In this document: positions 1 through 5,998 of the stretch, in pieces | How positions within the stretch are numbered: position 1 is the first letter of the stretch | Layout: every line of letters starts with the position of its first letter | Assembly (NCBI GenBank): GCA_028694875.1 | Contig: JAQVKB010000014.1 | Coordinates: 1 to 11,487 of the forward strand | Direction: 5' to 3' | Length of the DNA stretch: 11,487 nt | Source of the DNA: Candidatus Izemoplasmatales bacterium | Lineage (GTDB): Bacteria > Bacillota_I > Bacilli_A > Izemoplasmatales > Hujiaoplasmataceae | The notes under the pieces: model-generated | Seen by the model: only the letters and a program-made list of their open reading frames with translations | Told to the model about the DNA's origin: nothing | The model's database searches: none | Translations under genes and position numbers: made by a program

Positions 1-744
1 CATGATTATACGGAATTTGAAATCAGTTTGGCGGAAATGTCTGAAAAACTCCATACTTCGAAAAAGATGACGACATCGCAACCAGCTCCCGGGGAGTTTT
101 TTGATCGATACAAAGCTTTTTATGAAGAAGGATACGAGCAAGTCCTTGTGATCACGCTCTCTGAAAAAATCAGTGGTACATATCAATCCGCGTTAATCGC
201 GAAATCGATGGTGGATTTTCCACTAGAGATTAGTGTGCATGCTTCCCGAGTGGCTTCGTTTGGTGTCGCGCTTGGGATTCCAATCATCATGAACATGATT
301 GAAAAAGAAGCCGCATTTGATGATATCATCGCGATGACGCAAAAGATTTACGAAAATGCGGCCGTGATGTTTACGCTCCAAGATTTGATGCATTTGTTCC
401 GGGGAGGACGCTTGAACAAAGTATCGGCGTTGCTCGGTACAGTTCTTCGCATCAAGCCAATCATTGAAATGATTGATGGGAAGTTGGAACTCACGCGCAA
501 AGAGCGTACGAACAACGCTTGCTACGAATATTTTATGAACACGGTGCAAACCTATGCCGAGAAGTATGAAGTCGTTTATGTCGACTTTATTGAGATGAAT
601 CGACCTGAATGGTGTGAGAAGATGGTGGAGGAAACGAAGGCACGTTTTCCGAAGGTGATCATCTCTACGACACATGCCGTATCCCCAGTTTTTAGCGTCC
701 ATTTGGGAGACCAAGGATTCGGACTTGCGGTAGTCGCGTTATAA
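1..744 (+). CDS. DegV family fatty-acid-binding protein (5' partial)
   Basis: The frame is open from base 1, so the N-terminus (about 40 residues by comparison with the usual ~280) lies outside the window; 247 residues are visible. DegV/FakB proteins bind a fatty acid and, in Firmicutes, present it to the FakA kinase for incorporation into phospholipid. Family marks seen are TTSQPAPGEF near visible residue 24, the ISGTYQSA stretch near 57, and LMHLFRGGRLNKVSALLGTVLRIKPII, the GGR and IKP hallmark of the middle of the family. The C-terminal motif, usually H-x-G-P, reads HLGDQG here, with Asp for Pro. The gene ends in TAA and is followed within 10 bases by a terminator, so it is the last gene of its unit. 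Family assignment is firm; ligand specificity and FakA partnership are inferred. Confidence 0.9.
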   Translation, partial: HDYTEFEISLAEMSEKLHTSKKMTTSQPAPGEFFDRYKAFYEEGYEQVLVITLSEKISGTYQSALIAKSMVDFPLEISVHASRVASFGVALGIPIIMNMIEKEAAFDDIIAMTQKIYENAAVMFTLQDLMHLFRGGRLNKVSALLGTVLRIKPIIEMIDGKLELTRKERTNNACYEYFMNTVQTYAEKYEVVYVDFIEMNRPEWCEKMVEETKARFPKVIISTTHAVSPVFSVHLGDQGFGLAVVAL

Positions 745-751
745 GTCTTCG

Positions 752-780
752 ATGCGCGGAGAAATCCGCGCATTTCTTTT
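752..780 (+). terminator. Intrinsic terminator after the DegV gene
   Basis: A perfect 9-bp stem (752-760 with 765-773, ATGCGCGGA arm) closes on a GAAA tetraloop. It is followed by a T-rich stretch (TTCTTTTCG). It starts 8 bases after the DegV stop codon and separates that gene from the tRNA operon. Confidence 0.88.
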
Positions 781-813
781 CGATTTCTTCCATTCTTTGA
801 AAAGAAATAATGC

Positions 814-842
814 TTGACTTTTATGGGGCACTCTAGTAAACT
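814..842 (+). promoter_or_regulatory. Promoter of the tRNA operon
   Basis: A -35 TTGACT (814-819) and a -10 TAAACT (837-842) are separated by 17 bases. The expected start point is near 849, about 15 bases before tRNA-His. This is the only good sigma-70-type promoter between the DegV terminator and the first tRNA. Confidence 0.7.
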
Positions 843-863
843 AGATATTGCGAAAAAGCAGAC

Positions 864-940
864 GGCGATTGTGGCGAAGTGGTTAACGCATCGGATTGTG
901 GCTCCGACATTCGTGGGTTCGATTCCCATCAATCGCCCCA
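864..940 (+). tRNA. tRNA-His (GTG)
   Basis: The anticodon stem TCGGA/TCCGA encloses loop TTGTGGC, giving anticodon GTG. The acceptor GCGATTG (865-871) pairs fully with CAATCGC (930-936). An extra G at 864 (G-1) faces discriminator C937, the His-specific identity pair. CCA is encoded at 938-940. It is the first member of a four-tRNA operon. Confidence 0.96.
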
Positions 941-960
941 ATCAACTTTTTCCAAGATAT

Positions 961-1035
961 TGGGCTATGGCCAAGTGGTTAAGGCATCGGACTTTGACTC
1001 CGAGATCGGTGGTTCAAATCCACCTAGCCCAGCCA
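961..1035 (+). tRNA. tRNA-Gln (TTG)
   Basis: Acceptor TGGGCTA (961-967) pairs with TAGCCCA (1025-1031), with discriminator G1032 and encoded CCA. The anticodon stem TCGGA/TCCGA encloses CTTTGAC, anticodon TTG. The T-loop GGTTCAAATCC is normal. It lies 20 bases after tRNA-His. Confidence 0.96.
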
Positions 1036-1040
1036 TCATA

Positions 1041-1116
1041 GACCCGCTAGCTCAGCCGGTAGAGCATTTGACTTTTAATCAAAGGGTCAGGCGTTCGAAT
1101 CGCCTGCGGGTCACCA
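1041..1116 (+). tRNA. tRNA-Lys (TTT)
   Basis: Acceptor GACCCGC (1041-1047) pairs with GCGGGTC (1106-1112), with discriminator A and encoded CCA. The anticodon stem TTTGA/TCAAA encloses CTTTTAA, anticodon TTT. Only 5 bases separate it from tRNA-Gln, so the two are clearly co-transcribed and released by processing. Confidence 0.96.
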
Positions 1117-1131
1117 CTACAATTTCATGAT

Positions 1132-1216
1132 GCGGGTATGGCGAAATTGGCAGACGCGCCAGACTTAGGATCTGGTTCCCTACGGAGTGCAGGTTCAAGT
1201 CCTGTTACCCGCACCA
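1132..1216 (+). tRNA. tRNA-Leu (TAG)
   Basis: Acceptor GCGGGTA (1132-1138) pairs with TACCCGC (1206-1212), with discriminator A and encoded CCA. The anticodon stem CCAGA/TCTGG encloses CTTAGGA, anticodon TAG. A long variable arm (TTCCCTACGGAGT region) makes it a class II tRNA of 85 nt, as expected for Leu. It is the last tRNA of the operon. Confidence 0.96.
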
Positions 1217-1246
1217 TCGATTGATACCCTGACCGGGGGCATCTGT

Positions 1247-1277
1247 AAGATCTTATTCAAAAATAAGGTCTTTTTTT
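1247..1277 (+). terminator. Terminator of the tRNA operon
   Basis: The 9-bp stem AGATCTTAT/ATAAGGTCT (1248-1256 with 1263-1271, one G-T pair) has loop TCAAAA and runs directly into T7 (1271-1277). It begins about 30 bases after tRNA-Leu. The 1217-1246 spacer holds nothing else I recognise. Confidence 0.87.
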
Positions 1278-1290
1278 GTTTTACTGATGA

Positions 1291-1299
1291 TGGTACAAT
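1291..1299 (+). promoter_or_regulatory. Extended -10 promoter for the HExxH protein gene
   Basis: TGG followed by TACAAT (1294-1299) matches an extended -10 element. No convincing -35 exists at the right distance; the T-run of the preceding terminator occupies that place. The predicted start near 1306 leaves a leader of about 24 nt with a GGAGGA ribosome binding site at 1319-1324. Confidence 0.5.
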
Positions 1300-1329
1300 G
1301 CTATTGATGACTTCTCTTGGAGGACGATG

Positions 1330-1929
1330 ATGATTGTTGAACGAGTTAGTAGGAATGAACTGCCTCAAGGATATGAGGAAGCATTGACATTTGATTTAAA
1401 AAAGGACAAAAAACTGGTTGTATGGTTGAATGTCTTGTCCGTCTTCGCCTTGATCCCCTTCCTCCCGTTATGGTTCTGGATGACTTGGAAGATGAATGTT
1501 CAAGTTGATCCATCTCTCAATTTGCTCCTCTTGCTGATAGGCATCGTGGTCATGCTTATTCTCCACGAAGCAGTACATGGTATATTCTTCAAACTAGGAA
1601 CGGATCAAAAAGTGAAATTCGGTTTTAATGGATTGTTCGCTTATGCGGGAGCCCCAGGAATCTACTACAAAAAAAAGTATTATCTGATGATCGGGCTTGC
1701 CCCTTTGGCCTTGGTTTCCTTGTTATTGATTGTTTTGATGCTTTTGTTTCGTGAAGTAGCCTTGCTTCCACTTTATTTGATCTTTGTGGTCCATTTTAGC
1801 GGATGTGTCGGGGATATGTACGTGTGTGCGAAAATTCGCAAGCTTCCCGATGAGGAATTGTTAGTCGACACAGGCTTGTCAATGACTGCATATACACGGT
1901 CCAAAGAAACACCCAAACTCGATGAATAA
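1330..1929 (+). CDS. DUF3267-like integral membrane zinc metalloprotease (putative)
   Basis: This is a protein of 199 residues from the second of two adjacent ATGs. I prefer ATG 1330 because GGAGG (1319-1323) is 6 bases away, against 3 for ATG 1327. Visible structure: a basic N-terminus, a hydrophobic segment near residues 35-52, then a second near 61-78 running into HEAVHGIFF, an HExxH zinc-binding motif at about 79-83. Further hydrophobic segments lie near 119-140 and 144-157. The segment HFSGCVGDMYVCAKI near 155-169 has an Asp that could be a third ligand, matching the general layout of the DUF3267 putative zincin family (a membrane peptidase-like family, recalled without a search). The substrate is unknown. 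It appears monocistronic: its own promoter lies upstream and a bidirectional terminator separates it from convergent yidD. Confidence 0.75.
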   Translation: MIVERVSRNELPQGYEEALTFDLKKDKKLVVWLNVLSVFALIPFLPLWFWMTWKMNVQVDPSLNLLLLLIGIVVMLILHEAVHGIFFKLGTDQKVKFGFNGLFAYAGAPGIYYKKKYYLMIGLAPLALVSLLLIVLMLLFREVALLPLYLIFVVHFSGCVGDMYVCAKIRKLPDEELLVDTGLSMTAYTRSKETPKLDE

Positions 1930-1968
1930 AAAAAATCCAACCCTCTCGAGATGGTTGGATTATTTTTC
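1928..1968. terminator. Bidirectional terminator between the HExxH gene and yidD
   Basis: A perfect 9-bp stem, AATCCAACC (1934-1942) with GGTTGGATT (1953-1961), has a 10-nt loop. On the plus strand it is followed by ATTTTTC. On the minus strand it is followed by six T (complement of A1928-1933). It therefore serves both convergent genes. The yidD stop codon (1960-1962) lies at the edge of the stem. Confidence 0.88.
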
Positions 1969-2244
1969 GTCATGATGGTGTTGATGATTGGATTCATCAT
2001 GAGAATGTTCCTGATTTTTTTTCCACTCTTTTTTGATCTTCGGGATGGGGTCATAACCGCCTTTGGAGAAAGGGTTACAACGCAGTATGCGCCAAACCGT
2101 TAAAACCGTTGCATAGAAGAAGTTGTAGTTTTCATACGCTTGCACCGCGTAATTCGAGCAAGTAGGACTATATCTGCACGTCGGAGCGCGACCTGACGTC
2201 GCACTTTGGTACCAATGGATCAAACGAATTGCGAGCTTCTTCAT
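1960..2244 (-). CDS. yidD: YidD, membrane protein insertion efficiency factor
   Basis: YidD is a small membrane-associated protein that assists YidC-dependent insertion of inner-membrane proteins. The 94-residue product begins MKKLAIRLIHWYQ and contains the family signature CRYSPTCSNYAVQAYENYN, then LTVWRILRCNPFSKGGYDPIP. The conserved Cys triad and the GGYDPVP-type end are all present. An ATG 45 bases further upstream (2289) is in frame but rejected: it would lie inside the -35 box and has no Shine-Dalgarno, whereas ATG 2244 is preceded by AGGTGAT and matches the family's normal start. The C-terminus after KKEWKKN is unusual and His-rich (HSHDESNHQHHHDEK). The gene has its own promoter and its terminator is shared with the convergent neighbour. 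Confidence 0.93.
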   Translation of the reverse strand: MKKLAIRLIHWYQSATSGRAPTCRYSPTCSNYAVQAYENYNFFYATVLTVWRILRCNPFSKGGYDPIPKIKKEWKKNQEHSHDESNHQHHHDEK

Positions 2245-2260
2245 GATATCACCTGTGTCT

Positions 2261-2289
2261 ATTCTAGCAGACTGCCTCATTTTCTTCAA
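2261..2289 (-). promoter_or_regulatory. yidD promoter
   Basis: Read on the minus strand, -35 TTGAAG (complement of 2284-2289) is 17 bases from -10 TAGAAT (complement of 2261-2266). The -10 is preceded by TGC, an extended -10. Transcription should start near 2254, leaving a leader of only about 10 nt carrying AGGTGAT before ATG 2244. Confidence 0.72.
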
Positions 2290-2318
2290 GACAAGCGCGC
2301 GAATACCTCATTTTTCAT

Positions 2319-2338
2319 AGGTGAATATTTATTCACCT
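2319..2338. promoter_or_regulatory. Perfect 20-bp palindrome, ARG-box-like operator candidate
   Basis: Nine-base arms AGGTGAATA and TATTCACCT flank a 2-base centre. The inner 14 bases (2322-2335, TGAAT-ATTT-ATTCA) match the known ARG-box pattern TGAATWWWWATTCA bound by ArgR/AhrC. It lies between the divergent promoters of yidD and the methyltransferase-ackA operon, about 30 bp beyond the yidD -35 and 62 bp upstream of the other -35. No T-run follows, so it is not a terminator. The identity of the regulator is inference; a TetR-, MarR- or GntR-type dimer is also possible. Confidence 0.55.
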
Positions 2339-2400
2339 CCAAATCTCGCCATTTCCCCCAATCTTGCCTATTTCGCATAGTTTCGTCCCGTGAAAAAAGG

Positions 2401-2429
2401 TTGATAAACCGTTCCTTGTATGATAAAAT
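2401..2429 (+). promoter_or_regulatory. Promoter of the methyltransferase-ackA operon
   Basis: TTGATA (2401-2406) and TAAAAT (2424-2429) are exactly 17 bases apart, with TGA directly before the -10 (extended -10). It is among the strongest promoter matches in the window. The start is expected near 2436, only about 13 nt before the ATG at 2449, with GGTGA (2438-2442) as ribosome binding site. Confidence 0.78.
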
Positions 2430-2448
2430 AAAGTATCGGTGACTATGT

Positions 2449-3402
2449 ATGGAACAATCCCTTTTTGAACGTCTCTACGATGTTCTCGACAACACAGCGA
2501 TGCTTCTTTTTGAAAGCGACAAGACTCCCTATCTGGACGGTCTTGTTTTGGCTTGCGAATGGATCATGTCGGGGGATGTCCTTTACGAGAAGAACCCTGA
2601 CATCGCCCAGAAACTAGAAACGATTCGGGCTTCCATCAATGACGTTTCGTTTGACAAAGAGACGGTACGCAAAGCGATGCAAGTCGCCATCCTTAAAGGG
2701 TTGAAACATGTAAAGTTATCGAATCAATCGATGACTCCCGAAACGATTGGCATTTTGACCGCTTATTTGATTGGAAAGTTAATCCCCGGAAATCAAACGA
2801 TTTCCATGCTCGACCCCTTGGTAGGAACCGGCAATTATCTGACTTGTGTGGCAAATCAAATCGATCGCGAAGTCCAACTTTATGGCGTCGAGATGGACAA
2901 GCAACGTTATTTTCTCGCGACAGCCATGTTTGATATGATGTCGTACGGTGAAGATGTGTATTATCAAGACACGCTAACTTATGCAGGCGTCTTGGTCGAT
3001 GTGATCGTGACAGATTTTGATTTTTACGAAGAAGTCGATCAACACTATTTTCCGATGGAGACCATCTTGCATCACCGAAACAATCTCAAGGACCACGGAT
3101 ATTTCCTTGCGGTCATTCCCAATGATTTCTTTAATCAACCTTCGCAAGAACAATTTCGAAAAGACTTGCTCGAACAATATCAAATGATTGGTCTTGTGAA
3201 ACTTCCTGAAAGTCTCTTCCGAGGACTTGGAAAGAGCATCTTGATTCTTCGGGGAAGAAAACCTGAAGATGAATACCCCAAATCGTTTTTACTCGCAGAC
3301 GTTCCATCCTTCGAAGATCAAGATGGATTTGCGAATGCATTGCGACAAATCAATCGTTGGTTTCTCGAAAACCACCCCATAAAGGAGAATTTCAATGGCT
3401 AA
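2449..3402 (+). CDS. Class I SAM-dependent methyltransferase, YtxK-like
   Basis: This 317-residue protein resembles the YtxK family, N6-adenine-methylase-like proteins that sit upstream of ackA in Bacilli. The N-terminal ~90 residues are helical. The Rossmann fold begins at motif I, SMLDPLVGTGN (119-129). YGVEMD (145-150) supplies the acidic residue for the SAM ribose. The motif IV position reads DVIVTDFDFY (184-193), not the NPPY/F of active DNA adenine methylases. LPESLF follows at 253-258. The substrate is unknown, and the altered motif IV argues against simple DNA N6-adenine methylation. The stop overlaps the ackA start by 8 bases, so the two are co-transcribed and probably translationally coupled. 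The ATG at 2449 is preceded by GGTGA with 6-base spacing. Confidence 0.82.
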   Translation: MEQSLFERLYDVLDNTAMLLFESDKTPYLDGLVLACEWIMSGDVLYEKNPDIAQKLETIRASINDVSFDKETVRKAMQVAILKGLKHVKLSNQSMTPETIGILTAYLIGKLIPGNQTISMLDPLVGTGNYLTCVANQIDREVQLYGVEMDKQRYFLATAMFDMMSYGEDVYYQDTLTYAGVLVDVIVTDFDFYEEVDQHYFPMETILHHRNNLKDHGYFLAVIPNDFFNQPSQEQFRKDLLEQYQMIGLVKLPESLFRGLGKSILILRGRKPEDEYPKSFLLADVPSFEDQDGFANALRQINRWFLENHPIKENFNG

Positions 3403-4582
3403 AATCATGGCAGTCAACGCCGGCAGTTCCTCGCTCAAATTCCAACTATTGGACATGCCGAGCGAAACGCTCATCACATCCGGAATCGTGGAGCGAATTG
3501 GGATGAAAGATAGTGTCTTTACCGTCAAACTGAACGGACAAAAGATCGAAGAAATCATCGATATCGACAATCATGCGGTTGCGGTAAAAATGCTTCTCGA
3601 TAAATTGATCGATCTCAACATCATCGCTTCCTTTGAAGAAATCGAAGGTGTGGGTCATCGCGTCGTTCATGGTGCGGATAAATTGACGAAGTCCTGTGTT
3701 GTCGGCGAAGAAGAAATCGCCATTTTAGAAAGCATTATCGATCTTGCGCCGCTTCATAATGGTCCGAATTTGGTTGGAATCAAAGCATTCCAAGAAATTC
3801 TTCCCAAAATCAAACAAGTTGCTGTGTTTGATACCGCGTTTCATCATACCATGCCTGAAGAATCCTTTATGTATGCCGTACCTTACGATTGGTACGAACG
3901 TTATCAAGTACGTAAATACGGTTTCCACGGAACCAGTCATCAATTTGTCAGCCTTCGCACCGCCGAACTTCTTGGAAAAAAACCGGAAGAATGCAATGTC
4001 ATCGTTTGCCATATTGGCAACGGCGCTTCCATCTGTGCTGTCAAAAAAGGCGAATCGGTCGATACTTCGATGGGCTTTACACCGCTTGAAGGAATCCCTA
4101 TGGGAACGCGAAGCGGGAATGTCGATCCTGCCTTGGTCGAATACATGATGGCGAAGAAGAACAAATCGGCCAAAGAAATCACAAACTACTTGAACAAACA
4201 ATCAGGTTATCTTGGTGTTTCAGGTCTTTCCTCGGATTCTCGCGATCTCGTCGATGCGAGTTTAAAAGGAAATCATCGCGCACAACTTGCGATTGATGTT
4301 CAAGCCAAGAGAATCGCGGATTATATCGCGAGTTACTATGTCTACATGGAAGGCGCAGATGCCATCGTCTTCACCGCTGGAATCGGTGAAAATGCCGCTC
4401 CAACGCGTGAAAATATCATCAAACGCTTGAAAGTCTTGGGCGTAGAGATTGATCCCGAACGGAACAATTGCCGCGGCGTGGAACGTTTAATCTCGACCGA
4501 TGATTCCAAAATCAAGGTGTTTGTTGTCCCAACCAATGAAGAAGTCATGATTGCGAGAGACACTCTTCGTCTCACCCACTAA
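3395..4582 (+). CDS. ackA: Acetate kinase
   Basis: AckA interconverts acetyl phosphate + ADP and acetate + ATP, the ATP-yielding step of acetate fermentation with Pta. The 395-residue length is typical. Visible motifs: VNAGSSSLKFQL at the N-terminus (Asn8), GHRVVHG (Arg89), substrate-pocket His121, FDTAFH (catalytic Asp146), YGFHGTSH (His178), the phosphate-binding HIGNG (206-210), MGTRSGNVDP (Arg239), FTAGIGENA (nucleotide site, ~327-334), and PTNEE (379-383) at the C-terminus with the conserved Glu. All known active-site residues of the family appear intact. AAAGGAGAA lies 5 bases upstream of the ATG, inside the end of the methyltransferase gene. A terminator follows 19 bases after the stop. 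No pta is in the window. Confidence 0.98.
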   Translation: MAKIMAVNAGSSSLKFQLLDMPSETLITSGIVERIGMKDSVFTVKLNGQKIEEIIDIDNHAVAVKMLLDKLIDLNIIASFEEIEGVGHRVVHGADKLTKSCVVGEEEIAILESIIDLAPLHNGPNLVGIKAFQEILPKIKQVAVFDTAFHHTMPEESFMYAVPYDWYERYQVRKYGFHGTSHQFVSLRTAELLGKKPEECNVIVCHIGNGASICAVKKGESVDTSMGFTPLEGIPMGTRSGNVDPALVEYMMAKKNKSAKEITNYLNKQSGYLGVSGLSSDSRDLVDASLKGNHRAQLAIDVQAKRIADYIASYYVYMEGADAIVFTAGIGENAAPTRENIIKRLKVLGVEIDPERNNCRGVERLISTDDSKIKVFVVPTNEEVMIARDTLRLTH

Positions 4583-4601
4583 AACCAAATAGGAATGGAT
4601 G

Positions 4602-4640
4602 CCTCCCATGCGTAAGATGTCTTGCGATGGGAGGTTTTTT
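4602..4640 (+). terminator. ackA terminator that also contains the next gene's Shine-Dalgarno
   Basis: The outer stem CCTCCCAT/ATGGGAGG (4602-4609 with 4627-4634) is perfect. After a bulged G4610 the inner stem continues (4611-4616 with 4621-4626, one G-T pair) and is followed by T6 (4635-4640). The 3' arm GGGAGG (4629-4634) is 7 bases from the ATG at 4642, so it is also the only Shine-Dalgarno of the following gene. Confidence 0.85.
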
Positions 4641-4641
4641 C

Positions 4642-5958
4642 ATGAAACGTTGGATGTTATTGTTGGTTTTCACGTTTTTTGTGTTGGGAACGCAACATGT
4701 GTTTGCGGAATCGTTATGGATCGAGAAAGGAGTCTTTGAGATTCCAGGTGGATTGGTATCCTATGGGTTTCTGACAGAAGGAACGTTTGGAACCAACGAC
4801 GCCTATTTTTCTATGACGTTGAATACGGGTGAGAAACATGTTGTTCAAGTCGATTTGGGAATGGACGAAGTGTTTGTTTATGGCCATGCTTTCAATCAAG
4901 ATTCGTTTGTTTTGGTTCGACAAGACTACATCACGGATCCTCGATTTCAAACTTCAAGGCTTCAAGCGATGACCTTATGTCTTTACGATGCCAATTGGAT
5001 GTTGGTGAAAGAGGTGGGGATTCCTTTGGACGTCCTCGATTTTCTTTATCTCGATGATCTGATTCTCATCCAAACTGCAACCACCATGCTGGGGTATCTC
5101 CCTACCTTGGAATCCACGGAACCATCCGCATTTCTCGAACAAGCCTTTGCTTATTGCCCTGAAACGGACGGAACGCTCTATCTCGATTACCAGTTGTCAG
5201 AGGATGTTTGTTTGATGGAACCGGGAATCTATCATCTCGAATTGGTGCGTGGTTGGCTTTCTTGGGAATATGATGTGAGAATCCTTCCACGAATTAATGG
5301 CATTCCGGGAGAACTTGTGACCACACCAGTGCGTTTGACGTCCGATGCTCGATTTGTGTTGGATGGAATAACCTATGAGATGGTTGGAGAAACCAGCCTT
5401 CCTGGACGACACATCGTTACTTGGGATGGACATGGTGGCGATCATTGGGAGTCTGAGTTTGTCATTGGGTTTACCATCGATGGCGTCGAAGAAGGTTTGA
5501 CGAGCAAAGATCCCATCTCGATTTTTTCCAATGCATTGTCAATGACGCTGGATGGAGATTCCTTTTCGGGCGGAACGATTTCGAATGCGGGTTCTCATGA
5601 ACTGGTGCTCTATGGGTTGAATGACTACGTCCAAACGGTTCAGTTTACAATCCTACCCTCTGTTCGTGGCGTTGAAGACGAAGCGGTATATGCCTCACCT
5701 ATCACTCTCTATGTGAATGGAACAGCAACCCTCAATGGAGAAACAATCGCCAATGAAACAGAAGTGTCGAAAGCAGGAACTTATGAACTCAAGATATGGA
5801 TGGACGATATTGTTGTCGAAACAATCCATTTTGGGATTGAATCTACCCCTAGTTCCATCATTCTCGAACCAGAAACGACATCGAATCTCCCGTACCTGAT
5901 CTTTATTGGAAGCTTCATTTTGATTGGAATCGTATGGATTCTCCGGAAGAAGGGATGA
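4642..5958 (+). CDS. Secreted, membrane-anchored surface protein with Ig-like repeats (hypothetical)
   Basis: I do not recognise a named family. The 438-residue product has a signal peptide: MKRW, a hydrophobic core LLLVFTFFVLG, and likely cleavage after VFA at residue 22. A C-terminal membrane segment LPYLIFIGSFILIGIVWIL (about 416-434) is followed by RKKG. This is a type I topology with the bulk outside the cell. Residues 23-215 are beta-rich with no clear domain. Residues 218-401 hold three degenerate repeats of about 61 residues, each with an LDG/LNG turn and a G-x-[YH]-[EI]-[LV] strand, typical of bacterial Ig-like adhesion or cell-surface modules. ATG 4642 is chosen over the in-frame ATG 4627 because 4627 lies inside the hairpin and lacks a signal-peptide-like start. 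No promoter of its own is evident. It ends in TGA, overlapping the dnaE promoter. The function is unknown. Confidence 0.8.
   Translation: MKRWMLLLVFTFFVLGTQHVFAESLWIEKGVFEIPGGLVSYGFLTEGTFGTNDAYFSMTLNTGEKHVVQVDLGMDEVFVYGHAFNQDSFVLVRQDYITDPRFQTSRLQAMTLCLYDANWMLVKEVGIPLDVLDFLYLDDLILIQTATTMLGYLPTLESTEPSAFLEQAFAYCPETDGTLYLDYQLSEDVCLMEPGIYHLELVRGWLSWEYDVRILPRINGIPGELVTTPVRLTSDARFVLDGITYEMVGETSLPGRHIVTWDGHGGDHWESEFVIGFTIDGVEEGLTSKDPISIFSNALSMTLDGDSFSGGTISNAGSHELVLYGLNDYVQTVQFTILPSVRGVEDEAVYASPITLYVNGTATLNGETIANETEVSKAGTYELKIWMDDIVVETIHFGIESTPSSIILEPETTSNLPYLIFIGSFILIGIVWILRKKG
5293..5844 (+). repeat. Three tandem Ig-like protein repeats in the surface protein
   Basis: The repeats are approximately 5293-5475, 5476-5661 and 5662-5844. 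Shared positions are INGI/IDGV/VRGV at the start, a strand ending in LDG, LDG or LNG, then PGRHIV / AGSHEL / AGTYEL, and a closing F-x-I strand. DNA identity between copies is low, so these are old duplications recognised only at protein level. A weaker zero-th copy (LYLDYQL...EPGIYHLEL) may precede them. Confidence 0.6.
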
Positions 5959-5983
5959 CCTACACATGCCTTTATGATATAAT
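5955..5983 (+). promoter_or_regulatory. dnaE-pfkA promoter
   Basis: A consensus -10 TATAAT (5978-5983) with TGA directly upstream forms an extended -10. A partial -35 ATGACC (5955-5960) is 17 bases away and overlaps the stop codon of the preceding gene. The start is expected near 5990, so the leader before ATG 5999 is under 10 nt. Confidence 0.78.
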
Positions 5984-5998
5984 GATGGCGGTGATATG

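Noticed and set aside
814..1130. Small ORFs of 75 and 83 codons on the plus strand, and a 121-codon minus ORF at 576-941
   Set aside because: They run through tRNA genes, the DegV terminator or the DegV coding sequence and have no protein-like features.
2245..2289. Longer yidD start at 2289 (15 extra residues)
   Set aside because: That ATG falls inside the -35 box of a good promoter, has no ribosome binding site, and the family normally begins at the MKKL start at 2244.
2319..2338. The palindrome as a transcription terminator
   Set aside because: No T-run follows on either strand, the loop would be only 2-4 bases, and it lies between divergent promoters.
3744..4148. 134-codon plus ORF and 158-codon minus ORF within ackA
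   Set aside because: They are shadows of the intact acetate kinase frame, which carries all family motifs.
4627..4641. Upstream ATG 4627 for the surface protein
   Set aside because: It lies within the terminator stem. Starting at 4642 gives a normal signal peptide and 7-base Shine-Dalgarno spacing.
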